Positions 36,572-51,500 of a stretch of 64,000 nucleotides of DNA are shown one piece after another (positions within the stretch are counted from its first letter, which is position 1; the number at the start of each line of letters is the position of its first letter). Source of the DNA: Apteryx mantelli (lineage: Eukaryota; Chordata; Aves; Apterygiformes; Apterygidae). The stretch spans positions 30,004,958 to 30,068,957 of the forward strand of contig NC_089979.1 of NCBI RefSeq assembly GCF_036417845.1, given 5' to 3'. The notes beneath the pieces are model-generated. The model did not search any database and was not told where the DNA came from. It saw only the letters and a list, made by a program, of their open reading frames with translations. The translations under genes and the position numbers were made by a program.

Positions 36572-39500
36572 CTGAAAGAGAAAGTAGAGTTTATTTCTCT
36601 TCTTTTTGAAGCATATATTACTATTTTACATAAATCCCTCAACTTTACAGGCCTCCTAGGATTTCAGGGTGCACTCTGTATCTGTGTTCTCTCCCTTACA
36701 AAGGAGGTGCTCATCTATGCTTGTTGCAAATCCTTTGTCAAAAGTCAGGAATTGGAAATGCAAGTTACTATTTTGGCAGTCTTCAAATGTGAAAGTTCTC
36801 ACTGTCAATTTTCTTTGCACGTCTTGGAAGCTGCAAGTTCTTTTGACTGCCTGCCTATACTAACTTACCCAAGTGCACCATGCTTTGTTTTTTTTTCCCC
36901 CCACACCTTATCTTTAAAAGGCCAAGGTTTTTGCAGCAAGGGAAAGTGAGACTTTCAAGATTAACAATTGCAAGCACAGGTACACACAGAACTGCACTTA
37001 ATACTCACCATGATGCTAAATGTAGCTCCAAAAAAGTCTGTATGTCCTTCATATTCTAGAAACACAGACACAGACACAGCCAGACTTCCTAGTCACCCTT
37101 GGGTATCTTGATGGATTTCCACTTGTACTTATCAGTCCCATTTAACTCCAGATCCTTACTTCTTCCCCAAATACTTCCTACCTTCTTACTTCTATAACTC
37201 GTATGTGACATACTGCTTTACAGCTGCTCCCCCCTGGGCTCAGGTGGATCAATACAAATCTTTAAAACATTTCTTTGGTTCCTAATATACATACATACAC
37301 ACTAAGAAATTATAAATTCCAGTGTATTCCCACCTTTTTATAGAACTGGCACAAATACTAATGGAGCTAGTCACAAGATCCAAATTGTCACAGTCCCAGA
37401 AATTCCTAGATGAGGCATCCTAAGGTCTGCCCTATGAGCTAGAGTTAAATCAAAGCATGTATCATACAGAAATAGTCAACATGGATATACACTGCTTTAG
37501 AGACCTCACATCAATGTTTCTTAGAATTCAAGGCACATGGCTGCCCTATCCTGACAGAGCTTTGCCTTATAACACTGCTGCAGAGTAACCACCTTGCATA
37601 AACACACCAGATTAGTGCATAGCTTCCTCCTTTTAACTTATAAATAAAATAGACTTCCATTTTCTCCATTTCTGAACCCGTGTATTACACTCCGAGCTTT
37701 CAATTTCTATTTGTCTGGACAGACCGCTGGCAAGGAGCAAGTGTTCCCTGTGACTACAGCTATCTCAATGTCTTTCATAACCTGCTTTTTCCCCCACCCC
37801 ACCCCAGGACTATACAGTCAGGGTTGCCACCAAGTCTATTATGTGGTACCAGTGCAACTAGCATTATATCTGACAATAGACTTCCCCCTCCCCCCACCCT
37901 CATCAGAATTATACATGAGTCAAATTCCCTTGTTTTAACAGAAGTGGAAGAATTATGTGGTAATGCTATCTTTCCCACAGAAAGCCTTAGCAAAACTTTT
38001 AGAAACAATTCACAAAACATTTCTGCATTGCTGGTATTTTCTCAAGTAATACTACAGTTCCAAACAAAAATCCACAGTCATAAGAATCAGCTGATAAACC
38101 TAGGGGAAATTTTAAAAATATTTAAGGTTCTGTGACATTATGTGACATACCAAACTACACTTCAGGAAACAGTACTTAAGTTTAAACTTGAAAAGCTCAT
38201 TTCTACAAATTCTTTGATATTTTAAAATGAAAAAACACATGTTTAAAAATGTAGGTTTGCTGAAGCTAGTACTTTGCAGGTCTTTTTCTGGAAAAATATG
38301 GAAGTATTTTTAACTGGCAAAGTTAAACTGAACTCTTCAGAAGTTACAATTCAAGGTTCTTTCTTAACAGTAGTCAGAAAGACAGCAAAAACTGAACAGT
38401 GACTGAAGACTCCCATACGAAGCTTTTATCACCTTGTGTTCTTCTATAGAAACCACTTTGGGGGGGGGGGGGGGGGGAACGACACTTATTCTAGATATTT
38501 AGCACATTTAAAACATTTTAAGACTTCCTAAAATCCAGAAGCATTCTCAGAAAGTATTAACTAACGTGCACACATTACCTTGTTGTTTTATGCCGCAAAT
38601 CAATCATCACATCTACAACAGCTTGGGAACAATTGGAAAGTAGGAGAGTGACAGGTACTAGACAGAGGCTGCAAAGAGAAATAGTTTAGTAGCTAAGGAG
38701 AAAAAAAAGCTTTACTCTGAATAGTCTCAACTACAGTCTTAAATAGATTTTTAAAAATTCAACTCATGCAAAATTAACATGTAGTTGTCTATTATACAAC
38801 AGTCTGAGACAGCGTACATTGCAATATAGCCACTTAAATTCACTAATTATTTATATCAAAGCTATAAATTGAGGCAAACACTAAGCCACAGCTGAGTTAC
38901 CACCTTCCTTTGTCCAACTGAGAGAGATCAGCACGAGTGTAAATACAGGAAAGCTACTGATGTATAACAAGAGAAGTTTCACAATGAGATAGCCTGGTCC
39001 AACATGCAGTTCTTTAAATTTGTTTAGAACATTTTCTTCAAAACATTTTCCCCAGACACTTCTCTTCTGCACTGCCTTCCATAGAGTAATTGCTTGCAAC
39101 TGATGCCGTAAAGTTTTAGCCAGAAAAATGCCCAACAGAAGCCAAGACAGTACATATGCATTTGCTGTAAATTTAAGCCACCACTCTGAATACAGCTAGT
39201 GCAGTCCATTGTGTTGCATACACAGAATTAGTATGACTGTTTTTATAAATAAGATGGCAGCCAGAAGAACCTGAGACTTCTACAGACAGATGTATAAACT
39301 ACTGCAGCCAAAACAGCTCTCTATGTATGAAGTGGTTTGCACCACTGGAATTCCTTGCCTTTGCTTAACAGTTCAGATATCCTAAGCCTGACTTACAAAA
39401 AAAATTTTTTTTTTTTTTTTTTTACACTGGAATTTATAATGAATAAAATATAAAAACTTGGTATGGAAATAATAATGCTTTATAACAAAAATAAGCCACC

Positions 39501-42500
39501 TCATAAAGAAAACCCTCTGTTTTGGCAACTTAATTACATTAACTGAAATTAAAGTAAATGTGAGTGGAACATGATAGAGTTCTCAGACTAAACACCACAA
39601 ACCTAAATGGGTATCTTCTTGCTTAGAGTACAGTTCACTTCCTATCTGGAAGTGAATCAGCACGCTTTGTTCAGTTCATTTGAGTTGTGAAAGAGTCAAG
39701 ATTTTACAGGTTCCAATTAATTCACTCTAGCAGTCTGCTTTCTGACAGGGGTTATTTCTGAGATTCTTCTGGGAGACAAGCTCCAGTGATCTAAACTGTT
39801 ACCACCTTTCCTTACAACACAGATCAGAATCACTCACAGCTAATCTTGATAAGCCAGATACTGTAGATATTATAACAGTTCTTTTAAAACTACCAGGTTA
39901 CTTCCTGTCTAGCTCCTCAGAGTAGTTACACTATTTCCTCCTTTGCCTTCCCCCCCCAAAATAAGTGGAAAGGCAGCAAAATATTTATTTTGCTTTCAGC
40001 AAGTTCAATAACCTTACTAGTTAATATTAAAACTGAACTGCAGTATGACAGCCCGTTTCTTTAAGAGAAACTTTTGTTTCACATATACAACTCAAGCAGT
40101 GAGAGTTTCAAAATTCAGCAACATTTCATCTTTGTCCACCATACAGTTTTATCATCTTCTGCATCATAATTCACATAGCATCTCTCAACAGGATTTATAT
40201 CAAATTAACACTATTTCAATGGTTTCTACAGGAAACATTACACTAACCTTTTTTGATGAAATGAATGACTAAAAGACTCTGGATAATGAAGCCTGGTCTT
40301 GATAAGATTGGAGAGCTGCTCTGGTGTTGGTCTTGCAGGTACTGGGGTGTTTTCTGGTCGAAAAAACCTTAAAAGGGCCGTTTCTGGTAATTCCTAAAAC
40401 AAATTCAGAATGAAGTTTAAAACATTGATATGAGGGTACTGTGCAACACAACACAAGAAATTCAGTCAAAATTAAAATTTTCAATTACTAACTGTAACTC
40501 CAGGACACAAATCTATACCATTATGAAGCTTACAGTTTTTCTCCATGTATTTTGTATTTAAGCGTCCTAGATAAGGAAGTGATATGACTCATCTGTTAGC
40601 TTCTTTTGAGACAAGAGATTTTACAGTCACTTGTGAAACACTATCTGTGCACGTTTCACAAAAGCATGTTCATGTGTGGGGGCTTATTTTTATTTTGATT
40701 AAGAAAAAAAGGGACAGCATTTGAACAGTTCCTAATTCAACAGCTATATCTAAAGAACCGAAGCGCCAACTCTGTAAAGTTCACAATAGGAAAGCCAATA
40801 GCAAGGTTCCCCAAAATGGATCCAACATAAAACAAACAACACACGGAAGTTTATGGGAACATGCTAACAATGACTGAAGAACACGCTAAGGCAGAATAAG
40901 ATCTGTATAGCAAGCTCTCACAGATGTGAAAGTTATCTTCCCTTGTCCCCAGCTGAAAGCCCAAATCAAGCACTGACACTACTTGGTGGGGTATCCCAGC
41001 CCTGTGGGCAGACTCAATCTCTGAAGCAGAAGAAATCAGATGATGCAGAAAGATGCAGTGCCAGTAAGGCAAGTCGGGCTGCATTTGGTCCAGCACCAGA
41101 GTACTACTGTAACTGTCTAACATCATCTAATCTGTTTTGCAAGCAGGATTTACTGAGGAAGTGGCTACCTTTCATCATTTCCTTAGAAATCTATTCTGCA
41201 AAAAGTCCACATTTAGAAGACGAAAAGAAAAAAGAAGAATTTGCAGCAATAAATATAGCAATATCTACTAAGAGGGAGGATTTAGAAACACTAGTATGCC
41301 ATCAGTACAGTGTGACAATGTCTTCTTTTTGTCTAAGGGTGATGAGTTGTGCCTTATAAATTGAAAAGGAACACTATAGGCAGTAAAACCCCACTGAATA
41401 ACAGGCAGCGAGACATGGGCCACAGTGAAGTCAGCAACCATTGTGCAAGCTATGATCACAGTCAATGTTTGCCTGTGCTTGGTATAACAGGAAAACATCA
41501 GAATTTTTATCAAGCTTGCAATCCTTTCCTTTAAAAGGAATGGGAACTCTCTTAAAATGTAATTTGAGGCACAAGAAAGATATTTCACAATAACAGTGAA
41601 ATACATCCAGTAAGTGCTTGAATGAATTTGGTTTCTTCCCTATTCTATGGGCATCTAACCTGATGGAAGTTGACAGCATGAAAAACACTGGTCAGAGATT
41701 AGATATTACCTAATTAACAAACTTAAGTTATAATTTTTCATTTAAATTGATCTGTCCCCTGAAGGTATAATACAACTGATTATTCAATGCCCTTTTTAAC
41801 AACATATCAATATCCTACATGCTGTAGTTTTCCCTAGAGTGAATTACCTGTTCCAAGTCCTCCCAATCAGAATTCCCGAGTATTTTTTTTAAACCCTACA
41901 AAAGACAGATACGAAGGTTTATCTCTACAAATAGACAATAGCATCATGAACACCAGCAGCAACATTTATTGATGAAAAGGCAGAATGTCTTTAATGTTTC
42001 AAACCTTTACTTCTAATATTACATTTCCACTGAAGGACTGGAAAGCAGTAAGATTAACAATTTAACATCACAGAGACACAGACATCTTTATCCGAATCAG
42101 ACTCCTAGAGACTGACCTGAGTTAAGATTTAACTCTAAATTAGGTTGCTCAAAGTCTAGCTATTTGTAACTTTGTATCTGGAACACAGGCTAAAAAAATA
42201 ATAATAAAGTAACATTTAGCACACAATTCTCTTAGGCAATGCTTCAGGAAAAAGTTAAGCATCTCCAAATGATAACCAAAAGATCTGCATATAAATCAGG
42301 GAGCTGCTTAGAGACAGCTAATAAGTAATGCTAAGTTTAAGGATACATTAGACTCCTTCCCTATGCTACAACTTGGGAAATTGAACCAAAGCTACAAAAA
42401 AGACACCCATACTCATTTGGGCACCTGTACCCTCCCCTCAAGAATATACACCAAGCAGGTAACAGCCTCAACTTCTAAGACTTTCACAGTCACTTACAAT

Positions 42501-45500
42501 AGAAACAAAGTAAAACAAAAACAAGAATCAAACAGGTAGGATTTTGTTGCTGAAGGCACTCCTAGAATACCAGTCCAAATAGCGTATTGCCTTTAAGGCA
42601 AAACCAAAGTTCTGACATCTAAGGTCAGCCTGTTGACCTTTACAAAGCCTCCAGAAGTGCTGTGGGCTCCAGCACACAACAAGCACCATATATTCCAGAC
42701 AAGAAGGACAAAACAATGGTTAAGACACCTTAACAGTTTTTTTTTTAAAGGGAATATATTTGAAGGTCTCCATCCATCCACACTGGTAGTGATACAGATG
42801 GACTTGGTTGGAAAGAACCATAAGAGGAGTTAGGAAGAACTGTAGGGGTTTTTGTTTTTTTTCCTACAGCTGTTTAATTTGTACATTTCCATTATTTAAA
42901 AAAAAAAAATAGAGTCAGTAGTGAAAGATGTGGCTCTGTTGCAATTACCTTCCAACAGCTGCAAGGCTGTACAATTAACGTTAGGAAAGTTGTTTCTGCT
43001 TTCAAGAAAGATTTTTGCTGCATGAGTGATTCACATCTACAAACGCCAGTTTCAGATATATACACCTAAAACTAGACATATGCTTACTGCTCCAAGTAAA
43101 ATAATCTTCACAACACCACTTTTTGATTAGTTGCAAAAAAACCCACAATCTTTAGAGTCTGATTTTTGCTACCTTGCTTCAAAGTCATGTATTACCCTTA
43201 CATCGAATTGTTAGAATCACGTTAATTATTCACAACTGTTTTAGATTTCTTATGCAACTGAACTACTGTGCTAATTAAAGTCGAAAAAGTCAAAATTTAT
43301 ACCCAATTCAAAGCATCTCTGCATTATACCATAGATATAATAGATAGGTCTCCCCATAACATATAGATGGAGTTCAAAGAGCAAGTTCTTCCCTTCTATC
43401 AGGTGGATGTAAGTGATATCTTCACATTCAGATATTTTAAAGGATTTTAAGTTGTGGTGGAATATTAGACAACTCTAAGTTTTTCATTTCAGAAACAATC
43501 TGCCCAATAACGTCAATGTCTCTTAGACACATCAGCAAAAATAAACATAGCAATTCAAGTTCAAAGCTGTGTGGAAATTCAGCAGTATTTTCCCCATTAA
43601 TCAACAATTTCAGATAGTCAAAAGATTAGTAACACGGTCAATTAAGTGTGAAGGACCAATATGCATAGCATGGAGAAGAACCAAACAGGAAGCTCCAGAA
43701 CAATCCTAAGGGTACAGAAAGGAAGACAGAGCACTTGAAAGCAACAAAATAAAAACAAGACAAAGATCTGAAGTTTTTCCTTCCTCCCTTTCCCGTTTTA
43801 GAATAGGGAATTTCCGTTTTTTAAAGCCTGGCTTTAAGATGGTTTTCTTGACCATATGACTTGCATATATTCACTCTAGCTCCTAACCCATTGAAACAGC
43901 TGCTCCAGAACAATATTCTACTAAGATAGCAATTAACATTTAAGCATGCATTTTAAGACACAGAAATATTATAGCCCTAGAGTCCAACACTTGATAAAGA
44001 AGTAGGTGCCAGTTTGTCAGCTATTCGAAATATTTTATTCATATGACAATAAGGAAAGCCAATCCTCTAGCTGGTACGGTAATGGGTACATTAATTCATA
44101 CAACAGAGTGAAAACATATACTTCAGCTCTTACGTTCCCCTTAAGAATCTTGCTTTCCTTTCAGTAAGTTGGTTTAAAGAATGCCTTAAATCCATTCCAA
44201 CAATCTATGTTGAATTCAAGTATTTCCCCTCAAACTCCAGACAAAACACTGAACTAGCACAAGATGTCACTTCTAATAACTCATTGTTAGAAAAAATTAC
44301 CTGAACCTTACACCTCTCATGCCGTTCAAGAATTCCTACTTCCAACCAAACTGTTGTAGCCTCACTAAGCTACAACTATACTATATTAAGAAGCAGTGTA
44401 ACCCAAAATGATTAGATTTGTGAAGTTAAACAGCTGGTACCAAGCCACCAGCATCCACACTACGTTTCATGGATTTTACTTTGGACTAGCACTAGTCTGA
44501 TCCACAGGACTGAATCAGCAGCCCAGAGCATATGAGATGCAGTTCTGGAGCACATCTGGATTAACTCTGTCTGGAAGGAATCCAGCTCGTGCATTCCAAG
44601 GCCACTTCACAATGAAAATAAAGGGCTGCACATGGGGACAGTATCTTCAAGAACGTATGCCTAAACTAAAAAAAAAACACTCATAGACACTTGTATCTCA
44701 TTCTAGACTTAAATCAATGCTAACTTTAAACTCACATGCATGAAACAAGTTTCAGATATAAAGACACACTACTCAAAAGCGCTGACATTCAGGAATGACA
44801 GCTCTAATAGACAGCTTTTCATCTTCAACCACAGCACTAAGTGTTTGACAACCAAAGGTATGGCAGATGCACCAACTGCACACTATTTCAGTCCCATCAT
44901 ATTAGAATTTGCTTTTTCTTTGGAAACTTTTCGCTTGAAATCACCAAAATACACAAAATGGGAGACAAAGCTGTAAGAAATTATATGGAAGATGGGCCCA
45001 GACTAGGAATGGAGGTTTAAAGTACTTCAACTTTCTTCTGTCTTTTTCCTAAGTTAAGGCAAAGAGGTCAAAAACTCAAGAGACAGAAGAGTTGTATTTT
45101 GGATGCAGTCACATTCTGACCTTCAGTTAATACAACCCAATTCCTAAGAAGAAACAAGCTTCAAAAGAAGCAAAACAGACCCCTAACAGTGTCACTGTCA
45201 AAGAGAACAGCCCTTAGTTACAAATAATCCAGCTAGCTTTTATTACTCTGAGACAGACTGCTATAGCTAGAACATCTGTTCAGACCTATTCAGTTTACTA
45301 ACTTCTTACATCACCTATTTGTTATATCCTTGCTAGAGACTATAATTTATCACTTTGAAATCTTTCTATTTCTGGTTCAAAGAAAGCTATATTTAGCTTT
45401 GTTGCCCTACTTGTACCAAAGAGCAAATTTTTTTTTTTTACATGTAGAAGTGAGGGAAGAGATAGGAGAATAAATACTTTCCTGACTGTTCAGAGAGCTT

Positions 45501-48500
45501 TACATATTTGAACAAACGTTTTAACTGTGCCAACATTCTTTAAATGTTGCTTGAACTTAAGTTCAAACTCCTAAAAGAAAGGGATGCAAGTACTTCATCA
45601 AATCACCTGAAAAAAGAAAAGCCTACTCTGCCCAGTAATCTATGCTCAAAAAAAGCCTTGGTTAGAATTAAGAGTTCATAATTCTATACTGAACACATGG
45701 TAAAAAAGTAAATGAAGCACATGCATTTAAAGTTCCATATAAAATTTATATAGTTTTTTTGTTGTCATTTTCTTGACAACCAGTGCTTTTGTTATTTCAA
45801 TTTTTATCAAATGCTCTTGCAAGTTATGCTGCTGTGGTGCAGGAGTAATCACATGCTGCTGTCTACTCCACATCCCTGCTGCATCCATTACATCTTCCAC
45901 AATGAGGTGAGCAGAAGAAAGTACCTGTCCTTGCCTTGCAGTTAGTGCAGTCTTAGCTTGGAAACCTTAAGAGGACTTAAGCTGTATTAGCATACCAGCT
46001 TAACACTGCAGAATTACAAAGCTCACTTCTTCAAGCTCTCTTAAGACTACACTTATTGATAGTTCTGGCTTTGAGACTTAAGAAGCTATCACTTGCACTC
46101 TGTCCTATCTTTAGGTTGCATCCGAAATGAGTGAGCACTATGAATGATAATCTACAAGCAGCTGCCGAAATAATGTGAAAAACATGACAGTGTCAAAGAA
46201 GAGCAGTAGAACTGTATTCAACAGGACTGCTTTACTGCAGCTTTATTTCTCTGAGGGGTTCTAGAAGTTTGGATAAATCCAGACTAAATCCTTGAGGGTA
46301 GGCAAAGAAGTAATCTCAGAGATATACAATAATTGGCAAAAGCAACAGAGATCAACCAGTACACAGTTTTTAATCAAAAACTGAACTATCTAAATTTGCT
46401 CAAGGCAGCTATTTGAAGAATTTAGCTAAGATTTTCGTAATTTTTCAGAAGGCGGGGGGGGGGAATCTGTCTTATTCATGTTTTCTCCATGTCTATTCTA
46501 AGACTGTTCTTCTTGGTTGGGGATTACTGTATTGCCAGCCAGAAATACAAAGACGTCTTCACCGGTGACTACAGCATAGAGAAAGTGGAAGCAATTCAAT
46601 TCAAGAGGAAAGAAGTTACTGAAAACAATAAGAGGAGCAAACAGAAGATTAATTATTAAAAAAAAAAAAAAAAGGAGGTAGTGAACCAGACTCTTGCATC
46701 CTAGGTGACACCTTGTTCAGAATCCACACATAGATCCATTTTTCAGGTCTAAGCAGCCCTGCATCACTTAAGAACTCTATAAAGTGTTAGTAAAAAGCAT
46801 GCATCTCCATCTCCCTCTACTGTCTAGTTCACAGAAGACAGCCCAAAACACTATACTATCAGCCCAAAACATTCAGAAACTGTCTAGAGTTTCCAACCCA
46901 GCTGATGACATATAGAGAATAAATAAAGATTTACAAGACAAACTATTTGACTATTCCCTTACAAGTCTGTATCTGGAAGCTAATACTGAAAATGTTAAGT
47001 TAGAAGTATGATTTTTTTTTTCCTGTTTCACTGCTTGTGTGACCTTAATGAAAGGGCAAGATAATTCAACAATAGTAGACAAACCTTAATAGTTGAACTA
47101 CATTTATTTTTTCTACATAGCCTCATTTAATCCCATTTCTGAGGATTCTTTTAATTCTTCACTTCATTTACTCCATATATTTAACTGATGCAAAGTCTCA
47201 GATCACTTAATTTGTTACACCTCACTACCATCTCAAAAGAGTTTGTCTCCTCATGGTATAGAATTCCCATAAAAAAAGCAGTATGTAATGTTTAAAAATA
47301 TATATATTATATATTTATAATATATAATGTAAATAACAAATTATATATATAAAATATATAATAAATTTAAAAATAATAAAAGCATATTATATTTCTCAGT
47401 CTTCAGCAGTCCTGAGATTACAGGCTCTTAAAGTCTAAGCCAAACTTGAGTTTTGGCTACTTTGAGGACATAGGACTTTAGCATTTATTAAAACAACTAG
47501 TACTACTTTTAAAATATCATATTTCTATAGTTTATTCAAAAGATGCAGTTTTGTTTCCAACTAAGGTGCTTCACAACATTCTGGAAATTCATTAGCTACA
47601 CTGAGGAAAGTGAATATGATATACGTTGCATCAACTGTATTAATGTGAAATTGAGATTATAGAGGGTGAATGCTAAAGTGGTAATAAACATTTCTCAAAA
47701 CAATTTGAAGGTACATCTTGGCACTGGTGGCAGGATTAATTTCATTTAGTTTTAGACAACTAAATCAAATGCAGACATCTAGAATTCCAATACAGTCAAC
47801 AAGAAGCACAAATCCCTAGCATGTCTGAAGTTCAGTGATATGTTCACTTTAGGATGCAGGTGTGATTCCTCCAACTCTCCTCTCACTTCCCATGTGCTAG
47901 AACAAGGCCTTGATAAAATCAGGAACAGAAATCCACAACATTTTCTCTCCTCACTTTAGATGTCCACAATATGGACTACTGTTCTGTATACATCTTAAGA
48001 CAAGAAAGAAAATACTGGAGTGGGTAGTTATTAGGGTAATACAGTATAGTATTGGCCACCATAGTTTGAGCCCACATATGTACAGAGCAAGTTTGTGTGC
48101 TTAAGAAAAGTGAAAAAAAGACTCTTCAGAGACAAGAGCTTAGATTTTCTTATTTTTCACTGCCAGTGAACAGCAGCCAGTTTACCTCAAACAATATACC
48201 CCTTTTAGTCTAAGGCCTTTCATAGGACAAACTAAACAGAAAGACTTCTTAATGAAGTGAAATATTTAAAGGCTTATGAAGCAAAGCGAAGTGTACAAAT
48301 TCAGTTCAAAGAAATCCACTCATGTTAAGCATAAAACAGTATTTTACAGCCAATAGTCACATTTGTTTTTATATCGTGTGCTTGCCAAAGTAAGTGTTTA
48401 AGTAATACTTATCGCAAACTTGTATGAGAGCTCATCAAAAGCTATATGAGGTTTGCAATATTGGCAAAACACAAATAAGAGGCTGGCACTGAAGCAAGAG

Positions 48501-51500
48501 GGAACAGGATTGCACTGTTCAGCAAAAGACTGAACAGATGCAAGATTTGGGTTTTATTTTGCCTGTTAGTCTTCTTCACATAAACTGCATCCAGCACACA
48601 TGGTTTTTATACAAACTTTCGTAACAACTATGAAAACTGTACATGTACCAGGAGTCCAGTTTGTTACAGATGCTATTTTCTTTGTGTAATTGAACAAGCT
48701 GTAAAATTTAGAAATGAAGCAGCATGTTATTAGTTGATCTCTTCCAACAGAAGCTTTCAGCATCTTTACTGCTCCAGCAATTCTGCTTTTCTGGTTTTAA
48801 CTTCTTACGAGAAAAGCACTTACTTATAAATTGTACATAATAGTAAAATTTATATTATTCTGATTTTGTAACACTTCAAAGAAAAACCAAAATACCACTA
48901 TTTTACTATTACCAATAACCAATGCTAACTTTGGCTTAATACCATTAATGAGCTTTTCTTCATCTGGTTCTAATCTGAAATACTAGAGAACAGTTTATTC
49001 CAACAGCTGTGTAGTTATACATTACCTGTATATTGCCTTTCTCCTCTTTAGTCCAAGTCTAGCTATTTCCGTACAGATGACTAATCAAATACCACAAGAG
49101 TGCAAAGTAGACAAATTGCATTGTTTAAAAATAACTCAAATCTTATGTTAGATTCTACAAAAGCACCAGAGTTTTTCCACTTATTTATATTTACAAGAAA
49201 GAACAAGTCAAGTCCATTTTGGGAAAAAGGCAATTATAAAGAAAGATTTTGTAATAAATTACCTGCTTCTGAGGAAAGGAAAAAGCCTCCTTCCCAACAG
49301 TGTTAAGAGCAACATGATGCTGGCCCTCCAAAATAAGCTGCTTATTGTCTTCCACAACATATGCCTACAGAATATAACAAGCAAAAATATTAGCAGACCA
49401 AAAACTATCACAAACTTCATAATACAGAATTACCAATTTCCCACTAACTTAAGTGGAAGAGTTTGTACTGTTCAAAACCTAAATGCTGCATGACCTGCAT
49501 ATTTTATGCATATGATTTTAGCTTTGCAAGACAACTTCTGAAGTTGAGACTGCTCACTTCTACTATTTAATATTTTTATCCTGGTAAATGGAACCATACT
49601 CTTCAAAGCACACTGAGTCACTCTTACAATTCTATGATAAAAGCAAGCATTAATGAACTTCACATTCTAAGAGTTCAGAAGAGCTCAAAAAGAACTCATT
49701 TGTAGGAATGCATACATCTAGAATAATGTAATGTCATTTAAGCATACTTATTACAGTAACAGCTATGAAGACCGTCTTGGCTTTTTGATAGCAAATTTAG
49801 TTTGCATGATTTCAGACAAAATTATATCTGCTTAAGTTCTGCATGAGTAAGCTTGAAAGTTCATGATGCCATGTCACATCATGATTTCTACTATTCATAT
49901 TTCATAACCAAGTTACTACAAAGAGTGCAAAAAGGCCACTACCATACATACCTTCCACAATACAACAATGTTCAAATCCACTTCACTACACCTTTGTATT
50001 AGTCTGACTGCCTCATCAAATGATTGTTTCACAGCCCTTTGAGATGTGTGAGTATGAGATTGCACATGCATTCTTTTTAATTCAGAGGATAAGCTTTGGA
50101 AAAAAAAGTCTGCACAAGGACTGGCTGAACTTATTATCTGCAAGAGAAAAAGTGCTTTCAGAACAGGATGCAAATTGATACAAGCTACTCTTTAACAGGA
50201 GAGCTCATTACTGTAGTATTTCAGTTCCATTCTCAAGCAATCCTTTACAGACCTACAAGATGCGGCAAGCTTTAGCTTTTACACTTTTGTTACATAGGTT
50301 AGCTCTATATATAATGAGTCCTGAAAGATAATGTAGGAGAACAGAATCATAAAATACTGGCCTTAAATTATGACTAACAACCTTTCATTAAGGGCTATGA
50401 CTGTTACCAGAGAGCCTGCCCTGATATACCAAGTATAGCTTGGAGGATAGACTCCAGCTCTCTCTAATAACTCACATGCAAATCATTATTACATTTTTAC
50501 TTTATTAGGATTTTACTTACTAATAATCCCCTCAGGTTAGTTAACTAGGAGTATTTAACAAAGTTTGGAATGTACATTTTGCTACCTACTAACAGGAGAG
50601 ATCAGAGTATAGCATATTCCACATAAGCGGCACAACCAGAAACGCTGTGCTGTTTGTCAAGCTTTCATCACTTGTGCTTACATTTTCCAACACCAAATAC
50701 TTGCTGAGAGAAGTGTTTCCTAATGCCTCCCTTTGGAAAACAGTAAGTATAACAGCTCTGCAACAGCATATTCTGGGAATTGTTCTACCAGGAGAACCCT
50801 CCCATCAGGTGAAAGAGCCTGCCTTTGGAGTAACTGTCTAGAAGGGAATTTTCTCTTCCCTCCATTGGAGGGTATTTTCCTAAAAAGAAAGCTGAAGTCC
50901 CTGCAGCTCATCCAAATTTAAAATGCACAGATATCTGCCTCAGATTTTTAGTTCTAAACTCAATTTATATACCTATAAAGTAGAATGGCAGTGGCTTTTA
51001 AAAGCCAGCTACATGGATGGTAAATGTACACTTAGCATAAAACAATTAAGTACTGACACCTAGCTACACCTAAAGACACTACACTAGTGTAGATCTCTGT
51101 CCTGATTTGAATGGCCTTTTTTCCTCAAGTTTTGGAGAAACATTCTCTGTACCAAGATCACTTGCTAAAAGGATTCTTCTTCAGACAATACTTGTGGGCT
51201 TAAATAGATTAAAAGGGCATGGTTCTCTGGAATCTCAACCATTTAAGAAGTTACAGAAGTGGACTTCCTGAAACAATTGCAACCTAAATTAGTGGCTTTC
51301 AAATTCTGATAGCTATATTCATTGGAGGTTTACAGATTATTTTTAGAATGTGTCAGTAAGAAATAATTAAGAAAAGCAGTTGACGAAGAATCTGACCTCC
51401 TCAGATCTCTATTAGGAAACTAGGGGACTGGGAAATACTGAGAACTGCTCTGAAGATTCTGAAAGGAAGGAAAAAAACTAATATCTCAATACACTCCCAT

